Shown here one piece after another: positions 25,326-34,106 of a stretch of 64,000 nucleotides of DNA. The DNA comes from Pseudomonas morbosilactucae. GTDB lineage: Bacteria; Pseudomonadota; Gammaproteobacteria; Pseudomonadales; Pseudomonadaceae. Numbering within the stretch: position 1 is the first letter of the stretch; each line of letters begins with the position of its first letter. The stretch spans positions 1-64,000 of the forward strand of contig NZ_JALQCW010000019.1 of NCBI RefSeq assembly GCF_023241715.1, in the 5' to 3' direction. Position numbers and translations under genes: made by a program. The notes beneath the pieces were generated by a model. That model worked only from the letters and a program-made list of their open reading frames with translations. It was not told where the DNA came from and did no database searches.

Positions 25326-26339
25326 ATGCCCGTTATTTCTCCGTCCGCCGTCCTGGCGGGTGTTCTGTTGTTCGCCGCCAGTGCCGCTCAGGCCAGCAGT
25401 TTCGATTGCACCAAGGCCGCCAGCCCCAGTGAAAAAGCCATTTGCAACGACCCCTACACCGCCATGCTCGACGGTGAATTGGGTGAGCGCTGGCGCGTGG
25501 CCCTGGCCCAGGTTGCTGACCCTAAGGCCCTCAAACTCGATCAGCGCCAGTGGCTCAAGACCCGCGACCAGTGCGCGGCCGACGTGGGTTGCCTGCGCCG
25601 GCGCTACCTGATGCGCATCACCGAACTGGGCTATGTGGCTGCGCCCTTCAACTGGACCGCGACCTGGCAGCGGGTGCCCGCCAGCGAGTCCGACGGTGCC
25701 GAGTTGCAAACCCGGCAGCGTGGGGCAGGGCCGTTGGACTTTGATCTGAGCGCTGCCAGCGGCGGCAACTCCGGTGACCTGCAGGGCCAGGCCCGGCTGC
25801 AAGGCGGCACGGCGAGTTTTGCCGAGGCCGATTGCCAGCTGAAGTTCGTGCCCCTTAACGGGGTGCTGCAAGTGGAGCAGGCCGGCGGCGATTGTGGCGC
25901 CGGCATGGGGGTCTACTATGCCGGCCGCTACGTGGCCTCGAAGACGCCGTTGAAGGTGAATTACAACCTGCTGGACCTGGGCCTGCTGGACACGCCGCAG
26001 CAGGATCGGGCGCTGCGCCAGTTGCTCAAGGACGATTACTCGGTTCTGGTGCAGAACGCCGGCTCCATCACCAGCCCCGAGCCGGCCGCAGAGATGCCCG
26101 GGGCCAAGGTGCAGGAGATGTGGCTGCGGGGCCTGGCCAGCAGCAATGCGGCGATCCTCATGACGGGCCCGAAGGAGCAGTTCTGGCTGGTGCTGCTGGT
26201 GTTCGACGCCCAGGGCCAGTCCCGGGCCCGCTATTACAGCAACGTACCGGCCTGGAAAGGGCATATGCCCGCGACCTTGCAGCGCTGGTACGAGGAACGC
26301 GCCGCCCAGGCTGCGCTGCCCCTGGAGGTGATGCCTTGA
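25326..26339 (+). CDS. secreted LprI/DUF1311-type protein
   Basis: This 337-residue protein has a signal peptide (MPVISPSAVLAGVLLFAASA, cleavage near AQASS). A short Cys-rich domain follows with the pattern SFDCTKAASPSEKAICNDP and LKTRDQCAADVGCLRRRY (about residues 26-98). It resembles the LprI N-terminal (DUF1311) module, known in a lysozyme inhibitor. The remaining 240 residues form an unassigned beta-rich domain with two more Cys. It is probably a periplasmic or surface protein, and its inhibitor role is inference from the N-terminal module only. Confidence 0.8.
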   Translation: MPVISPSAVLAGVLLFAASAAQASSFDCTKAASPSEKAICNDPYTAMLDGELGERWRVALAQVADPKALKLDQRQWLKTRDQCAADVGCLRRRYLMRITELGYVAAPFNWTATWQRVPASESDGAELQTRQRGAGPLDFDLSAASGGNSGDLQGQARLQGGTASFAEADCQLKFVPLNGVLQVEQAGGDCGAGMGVYYAGRYVASKTPLKVNYNLLDLGLLDTPQQDRALRQLLKDDYSVLVQNAGSITSPEPAAEMPGAKVQEMWLRGLASSNAAILMTGPKEQFWLVLLVFDAQGQSRARYYSNVPAWKGHMPATLQRWYEERAAQAALPLEVMP

Positions 26340-26532
26340 CCCCGGGGAGCGGGTGTTCGCCGTCGACAAAGGTATGCCGCGAGCGCGGGTAATGCTGTAA
26401 TAGCCGCCGCTTATTCTGATGCCGGTGTTCGGCCCCGGCGAGAAGCGCGCCACCCCCGGTCCATGGGCGGTTGGCCAATTGCGTGACGCGCGGGCATTCC
26501 GAGCGTCTATGACTTGAACAAGTGACGCTGCT

Positions 26533-26550
26533 GGCGCCTGAACAGGCGCC
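26533..26550. promoter_or_regulatory. palindrome upstream of fabV
   Basis: GGCGCCTG and CAGGCGCC form a perfect 8-bp stem separated by AA, ending 28 bp before the fabV start. It could be an operator or a 5'-leader hairpin. No T-run follows, so it is not a terminator. Confidence 0.4.
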
Positions 26551-26577
26551 TGGCATATTGAAATTGGGAGATTGTGT

Positions 26578-27773
26578 ATGGTCATCAAACCCCGCGTTCG
26601 CGGCTTTATCTGTGTGACGACCCACCCGGTTGGCTGCGAAGCCAACGTCAAGCAACAGATCGAATACGTCACCCAGCAAGGCGCCATCGACGCCGGCCCG
26701 AAGAACGTGCTGGTGCTCGGTGCCTCCACCGGCTACGGCCTGGCTGCGCGCATCACCGCGGCCTTCGGCTGCGGCGCCAACACCCTGGGCGTGTTCTTCG
26801 AACGCGGCAGCTCTGAAGGCAAGCTCGGCACCGCCGGCTGGTACAACAGTGCAGCCTTCCACAAGTTCGCCGAAGAGAAAGGCCTGTACGCCAAGAGCAT
26901 CAACGGCGACGCCTTCTCCGATGCGGTCAAGGCCGAGACCATCGCCACCATCAAGCGCGACCTGGGCAAGATCGACCTGGTGGTCTACAGCCTGGCGGCG
27001 CCGCGTCGCACCCACCCGAAAACCGGTGAAGTGCTGAGCTCGACCCTCAAGCCCCTGGGCAAGTCCGTGACCCTGCGCGTGTCGACACCGACAAGGAAAT
27101 CGTCAAGGAAACCACCCTGCAGCCGGCCACCCAGGAAGAGATCGACGGCACCGTCGCGGTCATGGGCGGTGAAGACTGGCAGATGTGGATCGACGCCCTG
27201 CACGAAGCAGGCGTTCTGGCTGAAGGCGCGAAAACCACCGCCTTCACCTACCTGGGCGAGAAGCTGACCCACGACATCTACTGGAACGGTTCCATTGGCG
27301 AAGCCAAGAAGGACCTGGACCACAAGGTCATCGGCATGCGCGAGCAGCTGTCCGACCTGCACGGCGACGCACGCGTTTCGGTGCTCAAGGCCGTGGTCAC
27401 CCAGGCCAGCTCGGCGATCCCGATCATGCCGCTGTACCTGTCGTTGCTGTTCAAAGTGATGAAAGAGCAGGGCAGCCACGAAGGTTGCATCGAGCAGGTC
27501 TACGGCCTGTACAAAGACAGCCTGTACAACCCCAAGCCGATCATCGACGAAGAAGGCCGCTTGCGCGCCGACTACAAGGAACTGCAACCGGAAGTGCAGG
27601 ACCGGGTGAAAGCCTTGTGGGACCAGGTCACCAGCGAAAACCTCTACGAGATGACCGACTTTGCCGGTTACAAGCAGGAATTCCTGCGCCTGTTCGGTTT
27701 TGAAATCGCTGGCGTGGATTATGAAGCCGACGTCGAGCCGGACGTGAAGATCAGCAACCTGATCCAGCTCTAA
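26578..27773 (+). pseudogene. fabV: enoyl-ACP reductase FabV, coding frame broken by one missing base
   Basis: The first frame ([57 protein letters not shown]) and the second ([39 protein letters not shown] in the active-site region) are both typical FabV. They are out of phase near 27079: CGC GTG TCG should read CGC GGT GTC GAC. Restoring one G gives 398 residues, the usual FabV length. FabV performs the last reduction of fatty-acid elongation with NADH and is insensitive to triclosan. Loss would need another enoyl reductase in the genome, so a base-call error is the simpler reading. The GGGAG site and ATG are good. Confidence 0.9.
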
Positions 27774-27792
27774 GCCCGTACAGCGTCACCCC

Positions 27793-27825
27793 CAACGCCC
27801 CTCCTTCGTGAGGCGTTGTCGTTTT
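27793..27825 (+). terminator. rho-independent terminator after fabV
   Basis: A CAACGCC/GGCGTTG stem with a 12-base loop is followed by TCGTTTT, 20 bp after the fabV stop. Confidence 0.85.
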
Positions 27826-27835
27826 ACCCGGCCAC

Positions 27836-27868
27836 TCCTGTCGGAGCCGGCTCGCCGGCGATGAGGCC
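27836..27868. repeat. single REP element
   Basis: The core GAGCCGGCTCGCCGGCGATG, with its GCCGGC/GCCGGC hairpin, matches the half-units of the REP doublets at 21.96 and 22.15 kb. Only one unit is present, directly after the fabV terminator. Confidence 0.75.
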
Positions 27869-28012
27869 CGCAAGATTTGCGCAGGGCTCAGGTCCGCGCC
27901 AGCGCCCACACAAGCCTTTGCTGGCGGTGGGTTTGAAAGTGCGCAAGATTGTTCAAGCCAGGCGCGGCGGTGGGTGGCACAGTCTCGGTCCGTTCTCTGT
28001 GTGCAGGGTGTT

Positions 28013-28711
28013 ATGTCCAGCGTTCTCTTACCGCGTGCCGCGTTCTTGCGGGGCGCCATTGCCATCATGCCGCTGTCCCTGGCCACTGCGCCCTGGGGGC
28101 TGCTGGCCGGTTCCATGGCCATCGAGGCCAACCTCACGCCGCTGCAAGGCCAGGGGCTGTCGAGCATTGTCTTTGCCGGCGCCGCGCAACTGGTGGCCAT
28201 CGGCATGCTCAAGGGCGGTGCGGGGATTTTTTCCATCCTGCTGACCACCTTGCTCCTGACCTCTCAGCACCTGCTCTACGGCATGAGCATGCGCTCGGTG
28301 ATTTCACCGCTGCCGGGGCGGTGGCGCGTGGGTCTGGGCTTTCTGTTGACCGACGAACTGTTCGCCCTGGTCAGCACCCATGACCGGCAGCAGTTCGACC
28401 GCTGGTACGCCCTGGGCGTGGGCCTGACCTTCTACGTCGCCTGGAACCTCTTCACCCTGGCCGGCATTCTGCTGGGCAGCAGCATTCCCGGCCTGGAACA
28501 CCTGGGGTTGGACTTTTCCATCGCCGCCACCTTTATCGCCTTGATCACGCCCCTGGTGCGCAACGTGCCCACGGTGGTCTGTGTGGCGGTGTCGTTGTTC
28601 TGCTCGGTGCTGTTCAGTTACTGGCAATGGGGTTCGGCCCTGGTGCTGTCGGGGCTGGCGGGCATGACCGCGGGCTTTATCTGCAACAAGCTGTATCGGG
28701 GGCGCACATGA
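28013..28711 (+). CDS. azlC: AzlC-family branched-chain amino acid exporter, large subunit
   Basis: This 232-residue membrane protein has the AzlC pattern: FLRGAIAIMPLSLATAPWG at the N-terminus, GLSSIVFAGAAQLVAIGML, and LLTSQHLLYGMSMR. It forms a two-component exporter of branched-chain or related hydrophobic amino acids with the AzlD-like protein encoded next. ATG 28013 has an AGGGTG site. An upstream in-frame ATG at 27974 would add 13 polar residues not typical of the family. Its stop overlaps the azlD start. Confidence 0.88.
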   Translation: MSSVLLPRAAFLRGAIAIMPLSLATAPWGLLAGSMAIEANLTPLQGQGLSSIVFAGAAQLVAIGMLKGGAGIFSILLTTLLLTSQHLLYGMSMRSVISPLPGRWRVGLGFLLTDELFALVSTHDRQQFDRWYALGVGLTFYVAWNLFTLAGILLGSSIPGLEHLGLDFSIAATFIALITPLVRNVPTVVCVAVSLFCSVLFSYWQWGSALVLSGLAGMTAGFICNKLYRGRT

Positions 28712-29022
28712 TGGTTTGGGCCGTGATTATTGGCATGGGGTTGCTGGTGTTTCTCAACCGCTACGTGTTCCTCGAGCCACGTTTACCGCTGCGCCTGAGC
28801 AGCAATGCCCGGCAGTTCCTGGGGTTTGCCGTGCCGGGCATGTTGACTGCGATCTGCGGGCCGATCGTGTTCATGCCGGACCACCAGCTCAACCTGAGCC
28901 CGGGCAACCCTTATTTGCTCAGCTCGCTGGTGGCCATCGCCCTGGTGATTTACACGCGCAATACCTTGCTCAGCATGCTCCTGAGCATGGGTGTTTTTTT
29001 CCTTCTGCGGTGGTGGTTCTAG
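28708..29022 (+). CDS. azlD: AzlD-family branched-chain amino acid transport subunit
   Basis: This 104-residue protein has three to four hydrophobic segments and the AzlD signature RYVFLEPRLPLRLSSNARQFL near the N-terminal third, then VPGMLTAICGPIVF. It is the small partner of AzlC. The ATG overlaps the azlC stop (ATGATG), which indicates coupled translation. Confidence 0.88.
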   Translation: MMVWAVIIGMGLLVFLNRYVFLEPRLPLRLSSNARQFLGFAVPGMLTAICGPIVFMPDHQLNLSPGNPYLLSSLVAIALVIYTRNTLLSMLLSMGVFFLLRWWF

Positions 29023-29067
29023 GGCGTCGCTGGGTTAGGCTGTGCGCCTGATTTTCAACGGCAATGG

Positions 29068-30065
29068 ATGCTTGGCATGCGCGACTTTCCCCACGATATC
29101 GACCTGGCAGCGTTCTGGGACTCGGAACCTGGTGACGACATTCACGATGAGCCGGCCAGCGCTGCCCTGATCGCCGAGATCGAGGCCGACCTGGGCTACC
29201 GCCTGCCGCCGTCCTACGTGGCGTTTATGCAGCGCCACAATGGCGGCCGGCCGACCCTCAGTTGCTGCCCGGTGGACGATGGCACCAGTTGGTCCGAGGA
29301 CCATTGCGCGATCGACTGTTTCCTCAGCATCGGTCGGCGCCGCACCTACTCCCTGGGCGGCGAGTTCGGCAGCCGCTTCATGATCGAAGAGTGGGGCTAC
29401 CCGGACCTCGGCGTGTACATCTGCAGTTGCCCGTCGGCGGGCCACGACATGATCGCCCTCGACTACCGGGCCTGTGGCCCGAGGGCGAGCCGCAGGTGGT
29501 TCACGTCGACCAGGAAGGCGACTATCGGGTGACCTTCCTGGCCCAGGACTTTGCCAGCTTTGTCCGCAGCCTGGTGTCCCCCGAGGTCTACGACACCTCC
29601 GAGCAGGACTTCCTCGATGACCAGGCGATGATTGCCGACGCGCCGTTCTCCGAACCCCTGGCCGAGTTGCTGGAGCACTTTGCCCCGGTCCCCGACCTTG
29701 GCGCGCGCATCCGTGTGATTTCGCAGCAGATCCTCGAAGACAAACGCTACTTCGCCCTGCACGCCGACCCGCTGTCGCACCTGCTCTACGACCTGCAGTT
29801 CTGGCTCTACCAACACCGCCACGGCGCCACCGGGCGCGAGGATTATCTGGCCGCCTACAGCGCCTTGATCGCCTTCGGCAACGGCTTTGGCACCGGCGGT
29901 TATGCCCCCGGTTTTATCACCGACTGGTTCCAGGCCCGGGTCGATGCCGGCCAGTTGCAGGAGCAGGACGGCGCCTTTGTTTTCAACCCCGCCTTCACTG
30001 CGCAACTGCTGGAACGGCTCAAGGATTTTCCACCCGCCACGGCCTTGAATGAGGAGCGTCCATGA
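29068..30065 (+). pseudogene. SMI1/KNR4-family gene with a one-base frameshift
   Basis: The first 138 residues form an SMI1/KNR4 (SUKH) domain: IAEIEADLGYRLPPSYVAFM, HNGGRPTLSCCPVDDG, IEEWGYPDLGVYICSCPSAG, HDMIALDYRACGP. The frame then runs out of register at about 29480, and an open frame in the next phase continues with EGEPQVVHVDQEGDYRVTFL and a 190-residue helical C-terminal region. Adding one C to the CCC run (GGC CCC GAG) joins them into a 332-residue protein. SUKH proteins are often immunity or regulatory proteins, but no toxin gene is adjacent. The downstream NUDIX gene overlaps its stop by four bases. Confidence 0.8.
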
Positions 30066-30922
30066 GTGCCAGCCCGGTCCGCATCACTGCTGAAGAAACC
30101 CTCTCGACCAACTGGTACATCCTGAAGAAATACAGCTTCGACCTGCGCCGTCGCGATGGCCGCTGGCAGGCCCAGCAGCGTGAGGTCTACGACCGCGGCA
30201 ACGGCGCCACCATCCTGCTCTACAACCTGGAGCAGCGTACGGTGTTGCTGACCCGGCAATTCCGCATGCCAGCCTTCGTCAACGACCACAGCGGCTACCT
30301 GATCGAGGCCGCCGCCGGCCTGCTGGACAACGCCGGCCCCGAGCAGCGCATTCGCCAGGAAGCCGAGGAAGAGACCGGCTACCGGGTCGGTGAGGTTCGG
30401 CAGATCTATGCCGCATTCATGAGCCCGGGCTCGGTCACCGAGCGCATCCACTTCTTTATCGGCCAATACCGGCCCGGCGATCGCATCGGCAGCGGCGGTG
30501 GCCTGGAAGAAGAGGGCGAGGACATTGAAGTGCTGGAGCTGGGTTTCGAACAGGCCCTGGCCATGGTCGAGGCCGGGGAGATTGTCGACGGCAAGACCAT
30601 CATGCTCCTGCAATACCTGGCGCTGAACCTGCTGCCGCGCAGCCGTCTGCTGCTGTTGCTGGGCCCTGAAGCGTCGACGCTGGCGTCCTGGACGGCCGGG
30701 CTGTTCGCGGCCGGGCATGTGGCACTGAGTGCGCCGTCGTTACCGGACGCGGCATTCCAGGCCAATGCCCAGCGCCTGCTGCAACGCTGCGATGGCCTGC
30801 TGCGCAGCGACGGACCGTGTGCCCAGGCCGATGCGTTGGTGGCCATGGCCCTGCGCCTGGGGGTGCCGGTCTACCGCAGCCTGGCCGAGGTGCCGCCGGC
30901 GTCGTCTGGCCCGATGGCCTGA
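30062..30922 (+). CDS. NudK-like NUDIX hydrolase with a C-terminal DUF4406-like domain
   Basis: This 286-residue protein begins with a NUDIX domain (about residues 1-190) close to GDP-mannose pyrophosphatase NudK. The metal-binding glutamates E100, E103 and E104 are present in QEAEEETGY, and [16 protein letters not shown] follows. NudK itself ends near 191 residues. Here about 95 residues follow ([52 protein letters not shown]) that resemble DUF4406/nucleoside-deoxyribosyltransferase-like folds. It should cleave a nucleoside diphosphate derivative, with ligand or specificity altered by the tail. It overlaps the SMI1-like gene, so the two are co-translated. Confidence 0.85.
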   Translation: MSASPVRITAEETLSTNWYILKKYSFDLRRRDGRWQAQQREVYDRGNGATILLYNLEQRTVLLTRQFRMPAFVNDHSGYLIEAAAGLLDNAGPEQRIRQEAEEETGYRVGEVRQIYAAFMSPGSVTERIHFFIGQYRPGDRIGSGGGLEEEGEDIEVLELGFEQALAMVEAGEIVDGKTIMLLQYLALNLLPRSRLLLLLGPEASTLASWTAGLFAAGHVALSAPSLPDAAFQANAQRLLQRCDGLLRSDGPCAQADALVAMALRLGVPVYRSLAEVPPASSGPMA

Positions 30923-30944
30923 AGCCCTGGGTGCCCTGAACGGT

Positions 30945-32357
30945 TCAGGGCAGGTGATCGGCGGCGAAGTCAGCTTCTGATCGCGCCTTCAGGCGACCCT
31001 TGCGACAGGCGTATTGGAAACGTTCGAAATCCTGCTCATTTTGCTGGGCACAGGCTTGGGCGTACTTCCACAGCGCGTCGGCCAGGGTCTGGCTCTTGCC
31101 GATGTAGCCACTGATCTGCGCCGCATGCCCCGAGGCCTTGGCATGGGCGCGGGCCAAGGCTCGGCCGCAAACCCGGGCGTAGGCGGCAAAGGTGTCGGCG
31201 TCGAAGGTTTCCAGCTCCGCCGAGACTTTCATGTCGCGCAGTTGGCGCACATAGAAGTGCCGGCCGCTGGGGCCGGTGGTCCAGCCGAGGAACAGGTCGC
31301 TGGCGGCTTGCATCAGGCGCTGGCCCTCTACCACGCGCTGGCCGTTGTGACGCAGGCGTGACTTGCCGCGCACGTAGTCGGCGAGCACCGAACGCCGGGC
31401 TTCCTTGAACTGCAGGAACAGCGGGCGTTCCTGGCTGTCGGTCAGCAGCGCCACCAGGCAGCGGGTGCCGACGCTGCCCACGCCCACCACCTTGAACGCC
31501 AGGTCCTGGGCCTCGAAGCGCGCCAGCAGGGCTCGGCGATCGGCCTGCAAGGTGTTGCGGTAGTCGCCCATCAAGGTGTCGTACAGCGGCCGCCAGTCTT
31601 CCAGGCGCATCCAGTCGTCATCGGCGTCGAGCAGGCTGGTGGTGGTGTGCAGGTGGAAAATTTCCGGCAGGTCGTCGCGAATCAGCAAGTCGCCCCGGGC
31701 ATCGCGTTCGCTGATTTTGGGCAGCAGTTCGGCGTGGGTGCGACGTGCCGCCTTGTCCATGGCGCGCTGCACGTGTTCAACGATGTTGCTGTTGTTTTGC
31801 GCCTGCTCCAGCAGGTCTTCATAGGTCAGGGCGTCATACCAGATGTCCAGGGCGCTCTGTTCGGCGCAGTGGGCCATGCTGCGCTGATAGGCGCCCACCA
31901 ACTGGCGGCACACCTCTTCTTCGACGCTGGCGCCGTGGCGCAGGTCGCGGGTGGCCACCAGGAAGCTCGCCACCAGGCGTTTCAGGTCCCACTCCCAAGG
32001 GCCGGGGTGGACCTCGTCGAAGTCATTGACGCTGAACAGCAGGTTGCGTTCCGGGGTGGCAAAGCCACCGAAGTTCATCAGGTGGCAATCGCCGCAAATG
32101 GTCGAGACCAGGCCCATGTTCGGGGTGCCGGCCAGGTCGTGGGCCTGGAGCAGGGCATTGCCGCGGTAGAAGGTGAAGGGCGACACCAGCATGCGCCCGT
32201 AGCGCAGTTCCACCAGGGCCCGGACCCGCCCCTGGCTGGAGGCTTCGATCAAGGGCAAGGGATCGCGCCGGGTCTGACCGACCTCGGCCTGAGTGCTGCG
32301 GGGGCAATGCTTGCGGGCATCCTTGCCCTGTTTGAGGCGTTCTTTGACGGTGCTCAT
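30945..32357 (-). CDS. DUF2252 family protein
   Basis: This 470-residue protein matches DUF2252, a kinase-like fold: SPFTFYRGNALLQAHDLAG, CGDCHLMNFGGFATPERN, FSVNDFDEVHPGPWEWDLKR and VVGVGSVGTRCLVALL are hallmark stretches. The HxxN and NDFDE motifs look like the catalytic loop and metal site of aminoglycoside-phosphotransferase-type kinases, so a small-molecule kinase role is plausible. The substrate is unknown. It is a stand-alone gene, convergent with the NUDIX gene. Confidence 0.88.
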   Translation of the reverse strand: MSTVKERLKQGKDARKHCPRSTQAEVGQTRRDPLPLIEASSQGRVRALVELRYGRMLVSPFTFYRGNALLQAHDLAGTPNMGLVSTICGDCHLMNFGGFATPERNLLFSVNDFDEVHPGPWEWDLKRLVASFLVATRDLRHGASVEEEVCRQLVGAYQRSMAHCAEQSALDIWYDALTYEDLLEQAQNNSNIVEHVQRAMDKAARRTHAELLPKISERDARGDLLIRDDLPEIFHLHTTTSLLDADDDWMRLEDWRPLYDTLMGDYRNTLQADRRALLARFEAQDLAFKVVGVGSVGTRCLVALLTDSQERPLFLQFKEARRSVLADYVRGKSRLRHNGQRVVEGQRLMQAASDLFLGWTTGPSGRHFYVRQLRDMKVSAELETFDADTFAAYARVCGRALARAHAKASGHAAQISGYIGKSQTLADALWKYAQACAQQNEQDFERFQYACRKGRLKARSEADFAADHLP

Positions 32358-32482
32358 CAGGTCTCTTCGGCGGTGGTAGCGGGCGGCGATGGCAGCCCTT
32401 GAGCAGGGCGCTCGCGGTGCTGAAACGCTAGCAGGGATTGGTGCATTCGCCAGCGCGTCGCAAGGGGCCGAGGACGCGTCGT

Positions 32483-33343
32483 TCAGGGCTGGCGTTCCAG
32501 GCTGTCGGTGATCAACTCGGCGAGCAACTCGACCACGGCCGGCGGTTGCTCCAGCCCTCGGTGCAGCACGTAACCCAGGCTCGGCAAGGGCGGCAGGTGT
32601 TCAAGAACCTGCAGGTGCGCGGGCAGGCCGATGCGGCTGCGCAAGGTCACGCCCAGGCCCGCAGCCACGGCGGCCCATAACCCGCCGACACTGGGGCTGG
32701 TCAGGGCGATACGCCACGGTTGCTGCGCCTGGTCCAAGGCGTGCAAGGCCAAGGTGCGCAGCACGCAGGGCGCTTCGAACAGCACCAGCGGCAGTGGCTG
32801 GCCAGTCGGCACGCCGGGCTGCTCGCGGCTGCCGATCCAGTGCAGGGCGGTGCGGCCGATGGCTGTTGAATAGGCGGTGCTCACACCGCTGTCCCAGGCC
32901 AGGGCCAGGTCCAGGCGGTTGCCCTCGATCAGGCTCAGCAGTTCGCCATTGCGGGCAATCCGCACCTCCAGGTTGACCAACGGGTGGATCCGCGTGAAGC
33001 GCCGCAGAATGTCGCTCAGCAGGTGCTCGGCAAAGTCCTCCTGCAGGCCCAGGCGCACTGTGCCCTGTTGCCGGGTCTGTTGCAGGCTGGCGAAGACCTC
33101 GTCATTCAGCGCCAGCAATCGCCGGGCGTGGCTCAACAGGGCCTCGCCCAGGGCGGTCAGCACCAGGCCGCGTCCGGCCTTGACCAGTAACGGATGGCCC
33201 ACGTGTTCCTCCAGCTTTTTCAACTGCGCACTGACCGCCGAGGTGGAGCGCCCCAGGCGCTCGGCGGCCTTGGCAAAACTGTTGCATTCGACACCGGTGA
33301 CAAAGGTGCGCAAGACGTCGAGGTCAAAGGTCGGGCGGCGCAT
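32483..33343 (-). CDS. LysR-type transcriptional regulator
   Basis: This 286-residue protein has an N-terminal winged helix (residues 5-64, with NSFAKAAERLGRSTSAVSAQLKKLE) and a substrate-binding domain with LGLQEDFAEHLLSDIL and LTSPSVGGLWAAVAAGLGVT. It is divergent from a tautomerase gene. LysR regulators usually control the gene opposite them, so the tautomerase is the likely target. Two identical 11-bp sequences in the shared gap may be its sites. The effector is unknown. Confidence 0.9.
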   Translation of the reverse strand: MRRPTFDLDVLRTFVTGVECNSFAKAAERLGRSTSAVSAQLKKLEEHVGHPLLVKAGRGLVLTALGEALLSHARRLLALNDEVFASLQQTRQQGTVRLGLQEDFAEHLLSDILRRFTRIHPLVNLEVRIARNGELLSLIEGNRLDLALAWDSGVSTAYSTAIGRTALHWIGSREQPGVPTGQPLPLVLFEAPCVLRTLALHALDQAQQPWRIALTSPSVGGLWAAVAAGLGVTLRSRIGLPAHLQVLEHLPPLPSLGYVLHRGLEQPPAVVELLAELITDSLERQP

Positions 33344-33357
33344 GGGGATCGTCCACT

Positions 33358-33399
33358 TATTCGGGATTAATGGCGGAGGATTATCTGATATTCGGGATT
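33358..33399. promoter_or_regulatory. tandem direct repeats, likely LysR operator
   Basis: TATTCGGGATT occurs at 33358-33368 and again at 33389-33399, in the same orientation and 31 bp apart (three helical turns). The first copy extends into a LysR-like ATT-N7-AAT dyad. Both lie in the 107-bp gap between the LysR gene and the tautomerase gene. Confidence 0.6.
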
Positions 33400-33450
33400 G
33401 TATGCGCTTGTTAGTTTTGCCAGGCCCTTAACCGATGCCGGAGCCTTGCC

Positions 33451-33828
33451 ATGCCTTTTGCCCGTATTTCCCTGCACCGCGGCCAGTCCGATGATTACCT
33501 TGCACGCCTGTCCCGGGGCGTCCATGAGGCCCTGGTGGAGGCCTTTGAAGTGCCGCTCGATGATTGCTTCCAGGTGATTCACCAGCACGCGCCCGGGGAG
33601 TTGATCTACCACCGGCACTACCTGGGCGGGCCGAGAAGCGATGACTTTGTGCTGATCGCCATCACCGCCGGCCGGCCACGCAGCCATGCCACTCGCCAGC
33701 GTTTTTACCAGCAGTTGGTGCAACGTCTGCAGCAGGCCCTGAACCTAGATCCGGAGGACGTGATGATCGTGATCAATACCACCGAGGCCCAGGAGTGGTC
33801 CTTTGGCGGCGGGCGCGCAAACCTGTGA
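33451..33828 (+). CDS. tautomerase-superfamily protein
   Basis: This 125-residue protein begins MPFARISLHRGQSDDYLARL. The proline next to the initiator Met would become the N-terminal catalytic Pro of the 4-oxalocrotonate tautomerase superfamily. The length is that of the longer group in which two beta-alpha-beta units are joined, and the second part ends in VMIVINTTEAQEWSFGGGRA. It probably isomerises or hydrolyses a small oxo acid or dehalogenates one. The substrate cannot be read from sequence. It is likely controlled by the divergent LysR. Confidence 0.85.
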   Translation: MPFARISLHRGQSDDYLARLSRGVHEALVEAFEVPLDDCFQVIHQHAPGELIYHRHYLGGPRSDDFVLIAITAGRPRSHATRQRFYQQLVQRLQQALNLDPEDVMIVINTTEAQEWSFGGGRANL

Positions 33829-33883
33829 AGTGGCGAGGGCCCAGGTCGGGCATCCCGGAAGTACCCTGAAATAATTTGGAACC

Positions 33884-33900
33884 TTAAGGAAAATCCTTAA
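33884..33900. promoter_or_regulatory. palindrome upstream of the chemotaxis operon, site 1
   Basis: TTAAGGAAAATCCTTAA is a perfect dyad with a 3-base centre. A near copy in inverted orientation lies at 34038-34053, with one mismatch over 16 bases. Both are in the AT-rich gap before the first chemotaxis gene, so they may be operators for one regulator. Confidence 0.5.
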
Positions 33901-34037
33901 AAAATCCGGTTTTTTCCAGTCAGATCGATTCTTTTAAAGCCACCATTTTGTCGGGTGACCGGCGGATTAAATTGACTCATTGGTTAGCTTTGTCGTGCTA
34001 ATGGACTGTGTGTTTTGAGTCTGACTGGGCGGTCGGA

Positions 34038-34053
34038 TTAAGGGTTTTCCTTA
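34038..34053. promoter_or_regulatory. palindrome upstream of the chemotaxis operon, site 2
   Basis: TTAAGGGTTTTCCTTA is the inverted near copy of the site at 33884-33900 and lies 54 bp before the MCP start, within reach of the promoter. Confidence 0.5.
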
Positions 34054-34106
34054 TATTGATCGCAAAATGCCATCGGTAGTATCGCGCCCTTCGAGTAAGG
34101 CAGCGG

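Noticed and set aside
24471..26729. Long N-terminal extension of the zinc-ribbon gene on the minus strand
   Set aside because: It runs antisense through two secreted-protein genes with good signal peptides, and a proper ATG with ribosome site exists at 24470.
19560..27085. Programmed ribosomal frameshifting to explain the split permease and fabV
   Set aside because: No slippery heptamer or following pseudoknot was seen at either point, these families do not use frameshifting, and a single inserted base restores each gene.
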